A stretch of DNA of 64,000 nt, from positions 1-64,000 of the forward strand of contig JAGAZB010000035.1 in assembly GCA_017940255.1 (NCBI GenBank). The letters are read 5' to 3'. The position numbers were made by a program, and so were the translations under genes. Source of the DNA: Treponema sp. (lineage in GTDB: Bacteria > Spirochaetota > Spirochaetia > Treponematales > Treponemataceae). Below the pieces are notes generated by a model, which saw only the letters and a program-made list of their open reading frames with translations, did not search any database and was not told the origin of the DNA. Shown here in pieces: positions 17,564-25,448 of the stretch (position 1 is the first letter of the stretch; each line of letters starts with the position of its first letter).

Positions 17564-18160
17564 ATGGAAGAAGCTGAAAATTGTTCAGAGCAAAACATTG
17601 GTAATGGAATACCAGGCAACACAACACTTAAGACAACCATGCAAGATGGTACACCCTATGTGCTTCCGCCTTGGAGAATAAATGAAATTGTTCTTCTTGC
17701 TATGGAAACCTTAAGCGAACAGGAATACTACAAAGATGACTTTGACTACAAAAAGATGATTACGGATATGGGCATAAAACTCAAAAAGTTTTCTTCCTTT
17801 TCTCCGGAAAATCTGGAAAAGTTTACGAACATTTCATTAAGTCTGTGGAATGAAGGCGTGTGTCTTGTGTTTCCCGATACAGAAAGCGGTGAGCAAAGGC
17901 GCATGATTGCCTATAACGACAAAAGAAATGCTTCTGAGTGTATGCAGATTATTCTTCATGAATTTGGTCACATAAAAATGCAGCACACAGAGCAGAGTAT
18001 AAGCGGCGAAGTGGAAGCAACCTGCTTTGCCCTTGCCATGTCGGTTTTTATTATGTTAGAACAGCAGTTCCATGTTGGAAAAACTGTAGTAAATACGATT
18101 GGCAAACCGTTCCTTGTTCAGGGAATAAAGGATGCTATGAATAAAAAGGAGGTAGCATGA
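17564..18160 (+). CDS. ImmA/IrrE-family metallopeptidase
   Basis: 198-residue predicted zinc peptidase. The active-site motif HEFGHIKMQH (HExxHxxxxH) is near residue 130, followed at the expected distance by GEVEATCFALAMSV with the third-ligand glutamate, as in ImmA/IrrE enzymes. These proteases cleave a partner XRE repressor upon a stress signal. The gene sits directly after the XRE gene with an AAGGAGG ribosome site and is almost certainly cotranscribed. Just beyond its 3' end a small RNA is predicted on the other strand. Confidence 0.85.
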   Translation: MEEAENCSEQNIGNGIPGNTTLKTTMQDGTPYVLPPWRINEIVLLAMETLSEQEYYKDDFDYKKMITDMGIKLKKFSSFSPENLEKFTNISLSLWNEGVCLVFPDTESGEQRRMIAYNDKRNASECMQIILHEFGHIKMQHTEQSISGEVEATCFALAMSVFIMLEQQFHVGKTVVNTIGKPFLVQGIKDAMNKKEVA

Positions 18161-18175
18161 AGAACGCATGGGTAT

Positions 18176-18271
18176 AAAAAAAAGGCCGTTTTAATAAGTG
18201 CGCCAACACTTACAAAACAAGCCTTTCCAATGGTCGAGAGCCACAAAAGTGAATCTCTTTTCTAATTGAAT
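18176..18271 (-). ncRNA. predicted small RNA of about 95 nt with its own promoter and terminator
   Basis: On the minus strand a consensus promoter is followed at about 18271 by a short transcript ending in a textbook intrinsic terminator: AAAGGC pairs with GCCTTT (18221-18226 with 18181-18186), an inner 6-bp hairpin TAAGTG/CACTTA (18195-18212) sits inside, and an 8-U run comes from 18183-18176. No start codon with a ribosome site and usable frame is visible in it. It lies between ImmA and the HU-like gene, convergent with ImmA, with its 3' end about 15 bases from the ImmA stop. Function unknown; an antisense or regulatory role in this module is possible. Confidence 0.65.
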
Positions 18272-18277
18272 AGAAAG

Positions 18278-18307
18278 ATTATATCACACATCGGCTCTCC
18301 TTGTCAA
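18278..18307 (-). promoter_or_regulatory. consensus promoter of the small RNA
   Basis: Minus-strand TTGACA (18307-18302) and TATAAT (18283-18278) are both perfect hexamers, 18 bases apart. A dyad GAGAGCC (18236-18242) / GGCTCTC (18293-18299) brackets the start region; its second arm lies in the spacer, so it may be a repressor site rather than an RNA stem. Confidence 0.75.
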
Positions 18308-18366
18308 AAAAAAGTTTGGTCTCAAAACTACTTCGAGGCAACATAAAATTATAGGAGAACTGAAAT

Positions 18367-19080
18367 ATGTTAAACATTAAAACAGTAAAAAATGTCCTTG
18401 TAACGGACGAAACAAAAGACGGCTTCTGTTTCAGAAGTTCGTGCTCACAATCTCTTAGTCAGAAAAAGCTTGCAAGCGAAATGGCTGACTGGAACTCATC
18501 TTTCACCGAAGCAGACTATCTGGGTATGCTTTCTGTAATGGAAAATATCGTTGTAAAATACCTTGCAAAAGGCTACAGCGTAGAACTTCCATTCGGAACA
18601 CTCCGGGCAAACGCCACAGGCACCTGTGCAAATATTCAGGATGGATTTACACTAGGGAACGGAAACCACACGCTGGGCTTTTTGTTCAATGCAAACGATC
18701 AGACAGTAAAAGATGTGCGTAGCAAACTTGAATACAAGCAACTGCCACCAGATATCACTGGAGAAGCAAAGCTTTACAGGATTACGAGTCTGAATGATGA
18801 TGCGAGCGAAAGTTCAAATCTTTCATTTACAGCCGGAAAAACACTCCGCCTTCACGGCCGTAACCTTACCTTTGACATTACGGACGAAAATCAGGGTGTT
18901 TTCCTCGAAAACGAAAACGGCATAATCCGCATTGCCGTTTATAACCGCCGTGGCACAAACGTAGTTGACACCCCTGTTCCAGGCGAACTTGCGGCAGGCA
19001 ACTACAGCGTAAGCATAGTCACCAAGCCAGGAAATACGTATTTTACTGCAAATATCGATTCTGAAGTAACGGTAGCGTAG
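18367..19080 (+). CDS. HU-like DNA-binding protein with DUF4469 domain
   Basis: 237-residue protein with an N-terminal HU/IHF-like domain (about 1-120; SLSQKKLASEMADWNSSFTE, then VELPFGTLRANATGT where HU has its beta-arm) and a C-terminal immunoglobulin-like domain of the DUF4469 type (about 130-237; RLHGRNLTF, ELAAGNYSVSIV). Such proteins occur in Bacteroidetes and treponemes. The HU half suggests DNA binding and bending; the role of the Ig-like half is unknown. An ATAGGAGAA ribosome site precedes the ATG. A 209-base gap follows, with a hairpin (CCACACG ... CGTGTGG, about 19094-19119) but no U-run. Confidence 0.75.
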   Translation: MLNIKTVKNVLVTDETKDGFCFRSSCSQSLSQKKLASEMADWNSSFTEADYLGMLSVMENIVVKYLAKGYSVELPFGTLRANATGTCANIQDGFTLGNGNHTLGFLFNANDQTVKDVRSKLEYKQLPPDITGEAKLYRITSLNDDASESSNLSFTAGKTLRLHGRNLTFDITDENQGVFLENENGIIRIAVYNRRGTNVVDTPVPGELAAGNYSVSIVTKPGNTYFTANIDSEVTVA

Positions 19081-19217
19081 TTTTAACAATTGCCACACGG
19101 ATACGATATTGGGTTGTGTTCGTGTGGTGTGGGCCCCACAGCTCCAAAATTTAATATATCTAACTCACCTGTTTACATTATTTACTGTTTTTCTACAAAA
19201 CAACATATTTTAAATCC

Positions 19218-19283
19218 GATATTCGCGAATATCTAACGAAAATTAAAATTAAACTTGTCATTTCTGCAAATTAATACTATTAT
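19218..19283 (+). promoter_or_regulatory. palindromic operator and promoter of rloA
   Basis: TTGTCA (19255-19260) and TATTAT (19278-19283) are exactly 17 bases apart. The expected start point is at or next to the A of the rloA ATG at 19290, and no ribosome site is visible, so the message may be leaderless. A perfect 16-bp palindrome, GATATTCGCGAATATC, lies at 19218-19233, 21 bases upstream of the -35, and could be an activator or repressor site. Confidence 0.6.
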
Positions 19284-19289
19284 TCATGT

Positions 19290-20522
19290 ATGATAGTTCA
19301 GTTTTCTGCAAGAAATTTCAAATCATTTAAAGACTCCTTTTCTTTGGACTTATTTACAAATAAAGAGTCTTCAGTTTGTCCTTTATATACTAATGGAAAT
19401 ATAAATCTGTATCCTTCTGCCGTTTTTTATGGGGCAAATGGCAGCGGAAAATCTAATGTTTTAAAAGCGTTTGCAATGATGAAAAGGCTTGTTTTGAATC
19501 AGGATAAAATAATTCAATCTACAGATGTTTTGCCAAAACTCCCATTCAAGCTTTCTTCAGAATCTGAAGATGATTCAACTGCATTTGACATCTGTTTCAT
19601 TCAGAATAAAAAGAAATATAAATATGGTTTTGAGTATGATGAAAACTGCGTTTACAGTGAATATCTATATGTTTATGAAACGAACAGACCAACAACGGTT
19701 TTTGAATATGATATAGACCAGAATGAAGGTAAAATAAAGACTACAAAATATAAAGAATTGACAAAAATAAAACACTTAAAAAATTCTTTATTTTTGTGGG
19801 AGGCTGATCGTGCTGAAAATACAGAAGCAAATGAAATTTTAAAGTGGTTTAATTCTGCTATATTTGTAGAATATGCTTCAAGACAACCTCTTACTCCAAA
19901 ATATTGGAATAATCTTTCTAAGCCGCTTATCAAAGAGATTTTTCAAACTTTTATTCGTTCTGCAGATATAGGAATTAAAGATATTTTCCAGGAAGCTCGA
20001 CCAGTAGATAATGTTTATTCTCAAATACCAAACCTTCCTGAAAATGCTATTGTAGAAGAAATCTCTGTAAAAACTCTTCATTCAAAGTATGATGAAAACA
20101 ATAATTTTATAGGCGATGTAAAGTTTAATCTTTTTGAAGATGAATCCCTAGGTACGCAAAAATATTTTTATTCTATTGGTCCAGTTATTAACGCCTTGCA
20201 TAATGGATCTGTACTTTTTCTTGATGAATTAGATGCAAGCCTTCATCCAATTTTAACCAGAAAAATTGTTCAATTGTTTAATAACAAAAACTCAAATCCA
20301 AAGGGGGCTCAATTAATTTTTACATCTCAAGATACAAATCTTTTAGATCAATCCTTATTTGATAAAGAACAGATTTGGTTTATTGAAAAAGATAAGTATG
20401 GTGCATCTCATATGGTAAGCCTTTCTGAATATAAAGATATTCGAAAAGAACATAAGATTGAACGGAACTACATTATGGGTAAGTATGGTGCAATTCCTTA
20501 TTTAGGAGACTTTAAGTTTTAA
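19290..20522 (+). CDS. RloA-like AAA/OLD-family ATPase
   Basis: 410-residue ABC/SMC-like ATPase of the AAA_21/OLD type. The N-terminus MIVQFSARNFKSFKDSFSL is diagnostic. Walker A is FYGANGSGKSNVLKAF (about 48-63), Walker B is VLFLDELDASLHPIL (about 309), with the D-loop and H-loop region FTSQDTNLLDQS following. The next gene encodes a RloB protein 2 bases downstream. RloA/RloB pairs were first noticed inside type I restriction loci; AAA_21-RloB pairs, including (from memory) AbiL of lactococci, are considered phage-defence modules in which the ATPase senses infection and licenses the TOPRIM-like partner. The gene looks intact. Confidence 0.85.
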   Translation: MIVQFSARNFKSFKDSFSLDLFTNKESSVCPLYTNGNINLYPSAVFYGANGSGKSNVLKAFAMMKRLVLNQDKIIQSTDVLPKLPFKLSSESEDDSTAFDICFIQNKKKYKYGFEYDENCVYSEYLYVYETNRPTTVFEYDIDQNEGKIKTTKYKELTKIKHLKNSLFLWEADRAENTEANEILKWFNSAIFVEYASRQPLTPKYWNNLSKPLIKEIFQTFIRSADIGIKDIFQEARPVDNVYSQIPNLPENAIVEEISVKTLHSKYDENNNFIGDVKFNLFEDESLGTQKYFYSIGPVINALHNGSVLFLDELDASLHPILTRKIVQLFNNKNSNPKGAQLIFTSQDTNLLDQSLFDKEQIWFIEKDKYGASHMVSLSEYKDIRKEHKIERNYIMGKYGAIPYLGDFKF

Positions 20523-20524
20523 CA

Positions 20525-21208
20525 ATGGTAAGAAAGAAACATCGCTCATTTAAAAATATAGAACCTCTTATACGTAAAGGCGAAAGTATACAGCCTTTAA
20601 AAGCTTATCTAATTAGCTGTGAAGGAATTTGTACTGAACCAAATTATATAAACGGTCTTGTAAAACAAGAAAAATTTAACAGAAGGATAGCTGACGGAAC
20701 AGAAGTAATTATTGCAAAACACAATCATTCTGATCCGTATGGTGTTTTACAAGACTTGTTGAATACTCCCGATTATGAGAACTATGATGAACTATGGATT
20801 GTTATAGACAGAGATGCTTTTGAACTTAAAGGAAAAGGTTTTGGAGGACATTCTGAAGAGAATTTCAACAAAGCCTTAAAAGAGAGTAAAAAGAACAATG
20901 TAAATATTGCCTGTTCAAACCCTTGCTTTGAACTTTGGATTTTTCTTCATTTTGAATATCGGGATACGGCTTGTACACGAGATACCATTCAGCAAAAAGC
21001 CCTTGAAAAAGTTAATACTCTTCTTACACCAGACAAGCAGATACAAAAGGTTGATGATTTGAAAGCAATCGATAATCTTTATGACTTATTACAAACAAAA
21101 ATCAACACTGCAATCAAAAATGCAAAGAAATTAAATAACAATGAAGAAAATACAATTAATCCATCTTCTGGCATGTATAAGCTCGTTGAATCCTTGTTTA
21201 ACAATTAA
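20525..21208 (+). CDS. RloB-family TOPRIM-like protein
   Basis: 227-residue RloB homologue. The family motifs are clear: KAYLISCEGICTEPNYI (about 24-40) with the first acidic residue, LWIVIDRDAFE with the DxD pair, and SNPCFELWIFLHFEY with the second conserved acidic segment. The fold is predicted to be TOPRIM-like, so a metal-dependent nuclease acting with RloA is the likely role. It is translated right after rloA, with the ATG 2 bases past the stop. No terminator is evident before the convergent HAD-phosphatase gene. Confidence 0.85.
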   Translation: MVRKKHRSFKNIEPLIRKGESIQPLKAYLISCEGICTEPNYINGLVKQEKFNRRIADGTEVIIAKHNHSDPYGVLQDLLNTPDYENYDELWIVIDRDAFELKGKGFGGHSEENFNKALKESKKNNVNIACSNPCFELWIFLHFEYRDTACTRDTIQQKALEKVNTLLTPDKQIQKVDDLKAIDNLYDLLQTKINTAIKNAKKLNNNEENTINPSSGMYKLVESLFNN

Positions 21209-21239
21209 GAAACAATAATAGCGGCTTTATTTCCCCAGT

Positions 21240-22061
21240 TTACAGTACCCACTCCCGCAGGAACCGGCCTACCCCATCGTGGTTGTTATCATACTCGGTA
21301 ACGTGGCGGGCGATTTTCTTGATAGCGTCAAGGCCGTTGCACATGGCAACGCCGTGGCCTGATATTCTGATTAGGGATTCGTCGTTCATGCTGTCGCCAA
21401 AGCCCATTACTTTGTCGGGGCCGAAGCCAAGCTCTTTGGCAAGCCAGGTTACGGCTTCGCCTTTGCCGCAGTTTGGTGGGAGGATTTCCAGAAAATAAGG
21501 TTTGCTGGTAAAGATTACGGCGCGGTCGCCGAATTCGGCACGGAGTTCGTCCTGCAATTTCAAAAGCTCGGCCGGGTCGCCGGGAACCAGCATTTTTGTA
21601 AAGCCCTGCTTCAAAAAGTTATCGTAATCTGGCACAACAGCACCTTTAAGACCACAGAGTTCTACATCCATCTTGGTCCATTTGGTTTCTTCGCGGTAGT
21701 AAATTGTATCCGGGGTGTAAACTTCGCTGCGCAATCCGCGTTCTTCGGCAATCTGGTTGGTGCGCAAAAGCACATCGGCATCTACCTTGCGGCAGAAAAT
21801 CTGCTGGCGCTTGTGAAGGTCAAAAATCGAACAGCCGTTTATGGCGATTAAAAAGCGACCGGCTTCTCGGCCGGCAATTTCCAGGCGGCGGACAAAAGGC
21901 AAAATGGCATCTTCAGCGCGACCGGAACAGAGCACAACATAAATGCCCTTCTCGGCACATTCGCGCAGTGCCTGCACCGTCAAATCCGTAATCTCGCGGT
22001 TATCGTTCAAAAGTGTATCGTCAAGGTCTAAGGCAATAAGCTTAATATCAAGTTTTGGCAT
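21240..22061 (-). CDS. Cof-type HAD-IIB phosphatase
   Basis: 273-residue HAD hydrolase. Motif I is ALDLDDTLLND (about 9-19), motif II is VLCSGR, the motif III lysine is in the middle, and motif IV is VMGFGDSMNDESLI. The cap is the C2B type seen in YidA/Cof proteins, which dephosphorylate sugar phosphates and related metabolites in the cytosol. Full length for the family. It is a stand-alone minus-strand gene. GC content rises sharply from here rightwards compared with the defence island. Confidence 0.9.
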   Translation of the reverse strand: MPKLDIKLIALDLDDTLLNDNREITDLTVQALRECAEKGIYVVLCSGRAEDAILPFVRRLEIAGREAGRFLIAINGCSIFDLHKRQQIFCRKVDADVLLRTNQIAEERGLRSEVYTPDTIYYREETKWTKMDVELCGLKGAVVPDYDNFLKQGFTKMLVPGDPAELLKLQDELRAEFGDRAVIFTSKPYFLEILPPNCGKGEAVTWLAKELGFGPDKVMGFGDSMNDESLIRISGHGVAMCNGLDAIKKIARHVTEYDNNHDGVGRFLREWVL

Positions 22062-22153
22062 AGGGTGAGTATATCAGAAAAAAGCCGTCAGAGTAAATCT
22101 ACCCTAAAAAGGCGAAATAAGCTCATAAATTAACATTGATTACAATTAGCCTG

Positions 22154-22328
22154 TAAAAAAATGCCATAAACCGGCTCCCAGTCGAGAACTCGGCTTTGCG
22201 AAACCGCGGACTAGTCCGCTAGGCGCTGATTGTGCTTGTAATTATATACGATTGCCGCTCACGCGGCAGCACAATCAGAGCCTTTTCGAAAGCCGATTCT
22301 CTCCTTCGCGCCAGTTTATAGCATTTTT
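22154..22328. repeat. palindromic repeat family A, copy 1
   Basis: About 175 bases that fold back almost completely. The outer stem pairs AAATGCCATAAACCGGC with its near-complement at 22310-22326. A second stem pairs GAGAACTCGGCTTT (about 22184) with AAAGCCGATTCTC. An inner stem of CTGATTGTGCT with AGCACAATCAG encloses a GCCGC/GCGGC hairpin. A second, inverted copy lies at 61561-61718 with a nearly identical core but different, still complementary, outer stems. It fills the 304-base gap between two minus-strand genes. Confidence 0.8.
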
Positions 22329-22365
22329 GCCGTGGTCTTTCTAAAATCCTACTATTTCTATGCGC

Positions 22366-23166
22366 TTATTCCGCCTTTTTCCATGCGTCGATAAATTCTA
22401 TCATAAACTGCTGAACATCGCCGAACCATTTTTTCTGAAACCTGCAGGCTTCCACACCGATGTAGCGGAAGTGCCAGCATTCCCAGCGGTAGCCGGTTAC
22501 GTCTTCGTAGCCCTGAGGGAAGCTGAGCGACCAGCCGTATTTTGCGGCATTGGCGTACACCCACTTTCCGCCCGGTGTTTTATCAAAGGCGTCGTCAACG
22601 GGGGCAAAATCCAGGGCCATTCCAAGCTGATGTTGGCTGGTTCCCGGACGAGCACTTTCGCGCTCAGCTTCTTCTAGACCATCCACACTAACCCAGTACT
22701 TAAAAAGATTGTCCTGATACTCGTAGGAACGGTAGGTTGAGCTCACGGTAAGCACTACGCCATCCTTGCGGGCGGCCGCAGCCATCTCCCCCAGGGCCTT
22801 GTAAGCTTCCGGCCTCAGGCTCAGGTTGTTTTTATTAATTTCATAAAGACTGTTTTTTTCAAGATGGACAAGGCCCTTAGGCTCGTAATCGGCACCAACC
22901 TTGTGCCTTTTATCAATCAGGAAAAATGGAGATAAGTCTGCTGATGAAAAATCTGCCTCGGTAGCCAGAACGGCTTTTAAATCGGCAAGAAATTCCTGAG
23001 GGTCGCCGTTGGGAATTGCGGCCTTACAGCGTTCGCTCATGCCGGAAAGCACGCGGCCAAGTTTTTCAATCTCCGGGTCCACCGCAGGCTTAGCACTCGC
23101 CCCCGACAAAACAAAAGCCGCAGCAAGTGTTATCATCATCGTTTTTTTTATATTTATTCCTTTCAT
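22366..23166 (-). CDS. VanY-like M15 D,D-carboxypeptidase
   Basis: 266-residue exported peptidase expected to trim the terminal D-alanine of peptidoglycan stem peptides in the periplasm. A signal peptide is clear (MKGINIKKTMMITLAAAFVL to SGASA, cleavage near residue 25). Zinc ligands appear in PGTSQHQLGMALDF (H and D) and RWECWHFRY (E and H), with STYRSYEYQ upstream, as in VanY/DacB-type M15B enzymes. The open frame extends upstream to 23514, but the ATG at 23166 has AAGGA 7 bases before it and starts the signal peptide, so I use it. The 266 bases upstream hold repeat B1. Confidence 0.85.
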   Translation of the reverse strand: MKGINIKKTMMITLAAAFVLSGASAKPAVDPEIEKLGRVLSGMSERCKAAIPNGDPQEFLADLKAVLATEADFSSADLSPFFLIDKRHKVGADYEPKGLVHLEKNSLYEINKNNLSLRPEAYKALGEMAAAARKDGVVLTVSSTYRSYEYQDNLFKYWVSVDGLEEAERESARPGTSQHQLGMALDFAPVDDAFDKTPGGKWVYANAAKYGWSLSFPQGYEDVTGYRWECWHFRYIGVEACRFQKKWFGDVQQFMIEFIDAWKKAE

Positions 23167-23240
23167 ATAATTCCTTCTTACAAAAGAACTATACCACAAA
23201 ACGGGCCTACGGGCAAAGGCATGCCAGCAGTAAGCTTCTG

Positions 23241-23373
23241 AAAAACAAACGGTCGTGAGTGGAGTGGAATCGAAAATTCGCTTGCAAGCCGGCGCAAAGC
23301 GCAGTAAATAAGTTCCAAAACGGCTTGCACTGCGATATTTTCGAGGACACGCAACGGGAGACCGTTTGTTTTT
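23241..23373. repeat. palindromic repeat family B, copy 1
   Basis: A 133-base foldback. The outer stem AAAAACAAACGGTC (23241-23254) pairs perfectly with GACCGTTTGTTTTT (23360-23373). Inside are TCGAAAAT/ATTTTCGA and TGCAAGCCG/CGGCTTGCA. Copy B2 at 53548-53682 keeps the loops and inner stem but has different, complementary outer stems. This copy sits between divergent genes, so it is not simply a terminator. Confidence 0.8.
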
Positions 23374-23432
23374 CAAACTTACAGGATAATTATGCGTTTG
23401 CCCCACCCCATTTTGTGATGTATAATTAAAGA

Positions 23433-25448
23433 ATGAGCATAAAAAAAGAGAAAAAGATTCGCCGCATGCAGCATGTTGCGCTATGGCCGGAAGTAGTGGG
23501 GCTGATTTTTTCACTCACAGTTATTTTTACAATTGCCACTGCTGTTATCACCTTTGCGGGACTCAGTATGATTGATTCAATCATCATCCAAAATGACTCG
23601 CTTGCCCGCAAGGTAGTGGACGCTGTGAATGACGGCTGGAAGTCTCAAAATCAGATTTTTGAAGAGAGAATTAATAACATTAAAAACGATTTTGACTGCA
23701 TAGACTCTGTGTATATCATCAACACAAAAGATGATCTTCTGCTCTACACCTTTGCTTCTGATGATTCAACAACGCCTAACGCAGGAAATATCCCCGAGCT
23801 TTTAAGCGAACAGAATAAAAAGCAGCTTGAAAGCGAAGGTCAGCTTTATTTTATGAAGGACAGCACCCAGGACCTTGCGAATCTGGACCTTGGCATGTAT
23901 GCGCCGAATAAGTTTTTCCGCTCGCTGGGTTTCTTTCATCTTTTAAAACATCAGAAATTAATGGATTGGGCAGCCGGCACAGTCTCTAGCGTGCCCGCCT
24001 ACGCAGTTTACAAAACTAAATACCCTGATTTGTGCGTTTGCATGAAGCTAGAATACAGTCTGAACGCCTTTCAGTCTTCGTATTTTATCACCCTTGCCCT
24101 AATTTTAGCCTTTGTTATTCTTCTAGCGTCTGTTGTAGGCATTCTCCGCCTTGTGCGTTTTGCAAGAGAAGCCCGCAGAATCAATCTTCTGGTTACAACT
24201 GATGCCACCACTGGCGGTTACAACAAGGAATATTTTATTCAAAAGGCCAGACGCTATGTGCGCAGGGGCAAAAAATATGCGATTGTACAACTTAGGCTTG
24301 AAAAATACAGGAACTTTTGCATTGCATACGGCCTGCACGAAGGCGAAAATCTTCTGGAAGAAATGAATAAAAACATCAGTCTGCTTTTGGAGAAGCACGA
24401 AGTGCTAGCCCACGTGGAAAAATCAGATTTTGCACTCCTTTTAATTTATGATGATGATAAATCACTGGAACAGAGAATCCACAGCATAATGAATCTTTTG
24501 AGGGCTAAGCGCAGTAAACAGCACCTTACTTTTTCTGCGGGAATCTGCCCGGCAAGCGGAGCGTCTGCCAAGGCTGATATTTCACTCCTCCTTACTTATG
24601 CGGGCCTTGCCATTCCAAAAACCATTAAAACTCAGGATGAAATTAAGTGGTTTAGTGATAATCTTAAGGAAGAACAGGTTTGGGAACGTCAGATAGAAGA
24701 TGATATGAAAAAAGCCCTGGACAATCACGAGTTTCAGGTTTATCTGCAGCCAAAATATTCTACAAAAGAAGAAGTGCTTTCTGCGGCAGAGGCTCTGGTT
24801 CGCTGGATTCATCCAACTTTGGGATTTATTTCGCCCGGAAAATTTATTCCGATTTTTGAGCGCAACGGTTTTATTCTTCAGCTTGATGATTACATGCTCA
24901 CCGAGGTGGCCAAGCTGCAGGCTGAATGGATTAACCAGGGCAAGCGGCTTGTTCCAATTTCTGTAAATGTTTCGCGCGCCCACTTTGCAGAAGACAATCT
25001 TGCAGAGCATATCTGTTCGGTGGTGGATGGCTACAATGTGCCTCATCAGTTTATTGAACTTGAATTAACAGAAAGTGCCTTTTTTGATGATAAAGCAGTT
25101 TTACTTGAAACGATTAGAAAACTTAAGTCTTACGGTTTTAAGGTTTCTATGGACGATTTTGGTGCGGGTTATTCTTCTTTGAACTCTTTAAAAGAGTTGC
25201 CACTTGATATTATTAAACTTGATGGCGAATTTTTCCGCAGTGTTGAAGACAAGAACCGTTCCCAGCTGATTGTTGGGGAAACTATTGCGCTTGCAAAAAA
25301 GCTTGGCATGCAGATTGTTGCAGAAGGAATAGAAACCCGGGAACAGGTTGATTTTCTTGCCAGTCTGGACTGCGACCTGATTCAGGGTTTCTATTTTTCT
25401 AAGCCCCTTCCTGTCAGTGAATTTGAAGAAAGGGCTTATAAGTTATAG
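23433..25448 (+). CDS. membrane EAL c-di-GMP phosphodiesterase with degenerate GGDEF
   Basis: 671-residue signalling protein. A membrane segment at about 28-50 and another at about 215-240 flank a periplasmic sensor region. A GGDEF-like domain follows (about 255-405), but the signature is replaced by VEKSDFALLL, so cyclase activity is unlikely. The EAL domain (about 415-665) looks catalytic: AEALVRW, ELELTES, SMDDFGAGYS, KLDGEFF, AEGIET and QGFYFSKPLP are all present. It should hydrolyse c-di-GMP in response to a periplasmic signal. It ends overlapping the convergent aminopeptidase gene by 6 bases. Confidence 0.9.
   Translation: MSIKKEKKIRRMQHVALWPEVVGLIFSLTVIFTIATAVITFAGLSMIDSIIIQNDSLARKVVDAVNDGWKSQNQIFEERINNIKNDFDCIDSVYIINTKDDLLLYTFASDDSTTPNAGNIPELLSEQNKKQLESEGQLYFMKDSTQDLANLDLGMYAPNKFFRSLGFFHLLKHQKLMDWAAGTVSSVPAYAVYKTKYPDLCVCMKLEYSLNAFQSSYFITLALILAFVILLASVVGILRLVRFAREARRINLLVTTDATTGGYNKEYFIQKARRYVRRGKKYAIVQLRLEKYRNFCIAYGLHEGENLLEEMNKNISLLLEKHEVLAHVEKSDFALLLIYDDDKSLEQRIHSIMNLLRAKRSKQHLTFSAGICPASGASAKADISLLLTYAGLAIPKTIKTQDEIKWFSDNLKEEQVWERQIEDDMKKALDNHEFQVYLQPKYSTKEEVLSAAEALVRWIHPTLGFISPGKFIPIFERNGFILQLDDYMLTEVAKLQAEWINQGKRLVPISVNVSRAHFAEDNLAEHICSVVDGYNVPHQFIELELTESAFFDDKAVLLETIRKLKSYGFKVSMDDFGAGYSSLNSLKELPLDIIKLDGEFFRSVEDKNRSQLIVGETIALAKKLGMQIVAEGIETREQVDFLASLDCDLIQGFYFSKPLPVSEFEERAYKL

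Noticed and set aside
17207..18160. XRE + ImmA as proof of an integrated ICE or prophage
   Set aside because: No integrase, relaxase, capsid or attachment repeats are present nearby; the pair alone is not enough.
18236..18299. GAGAGCC/GGCTCTC as a stem of the small RNA or a riboswitch
   Set aside because: The second arm lies upstream of the predicted start point of the minus-strand RNA, so it would not be transcribed with the first.
19091..19135. Integron attC or attachment site at the CCACACG/CGTGTGG hairpin
   Set aside because: No integrase, no flanking core-site pair and no second copy seen; it may just be a 3' hairpin of the HU-like gene.
22366..23514. Longer N-terminus for the VanY-like peptidase
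   Set aside because: The extra 116 codons have no protein character, cross repeat B1 and would bury the signal peptide; the ATG at 23166 has a good ribosome site.
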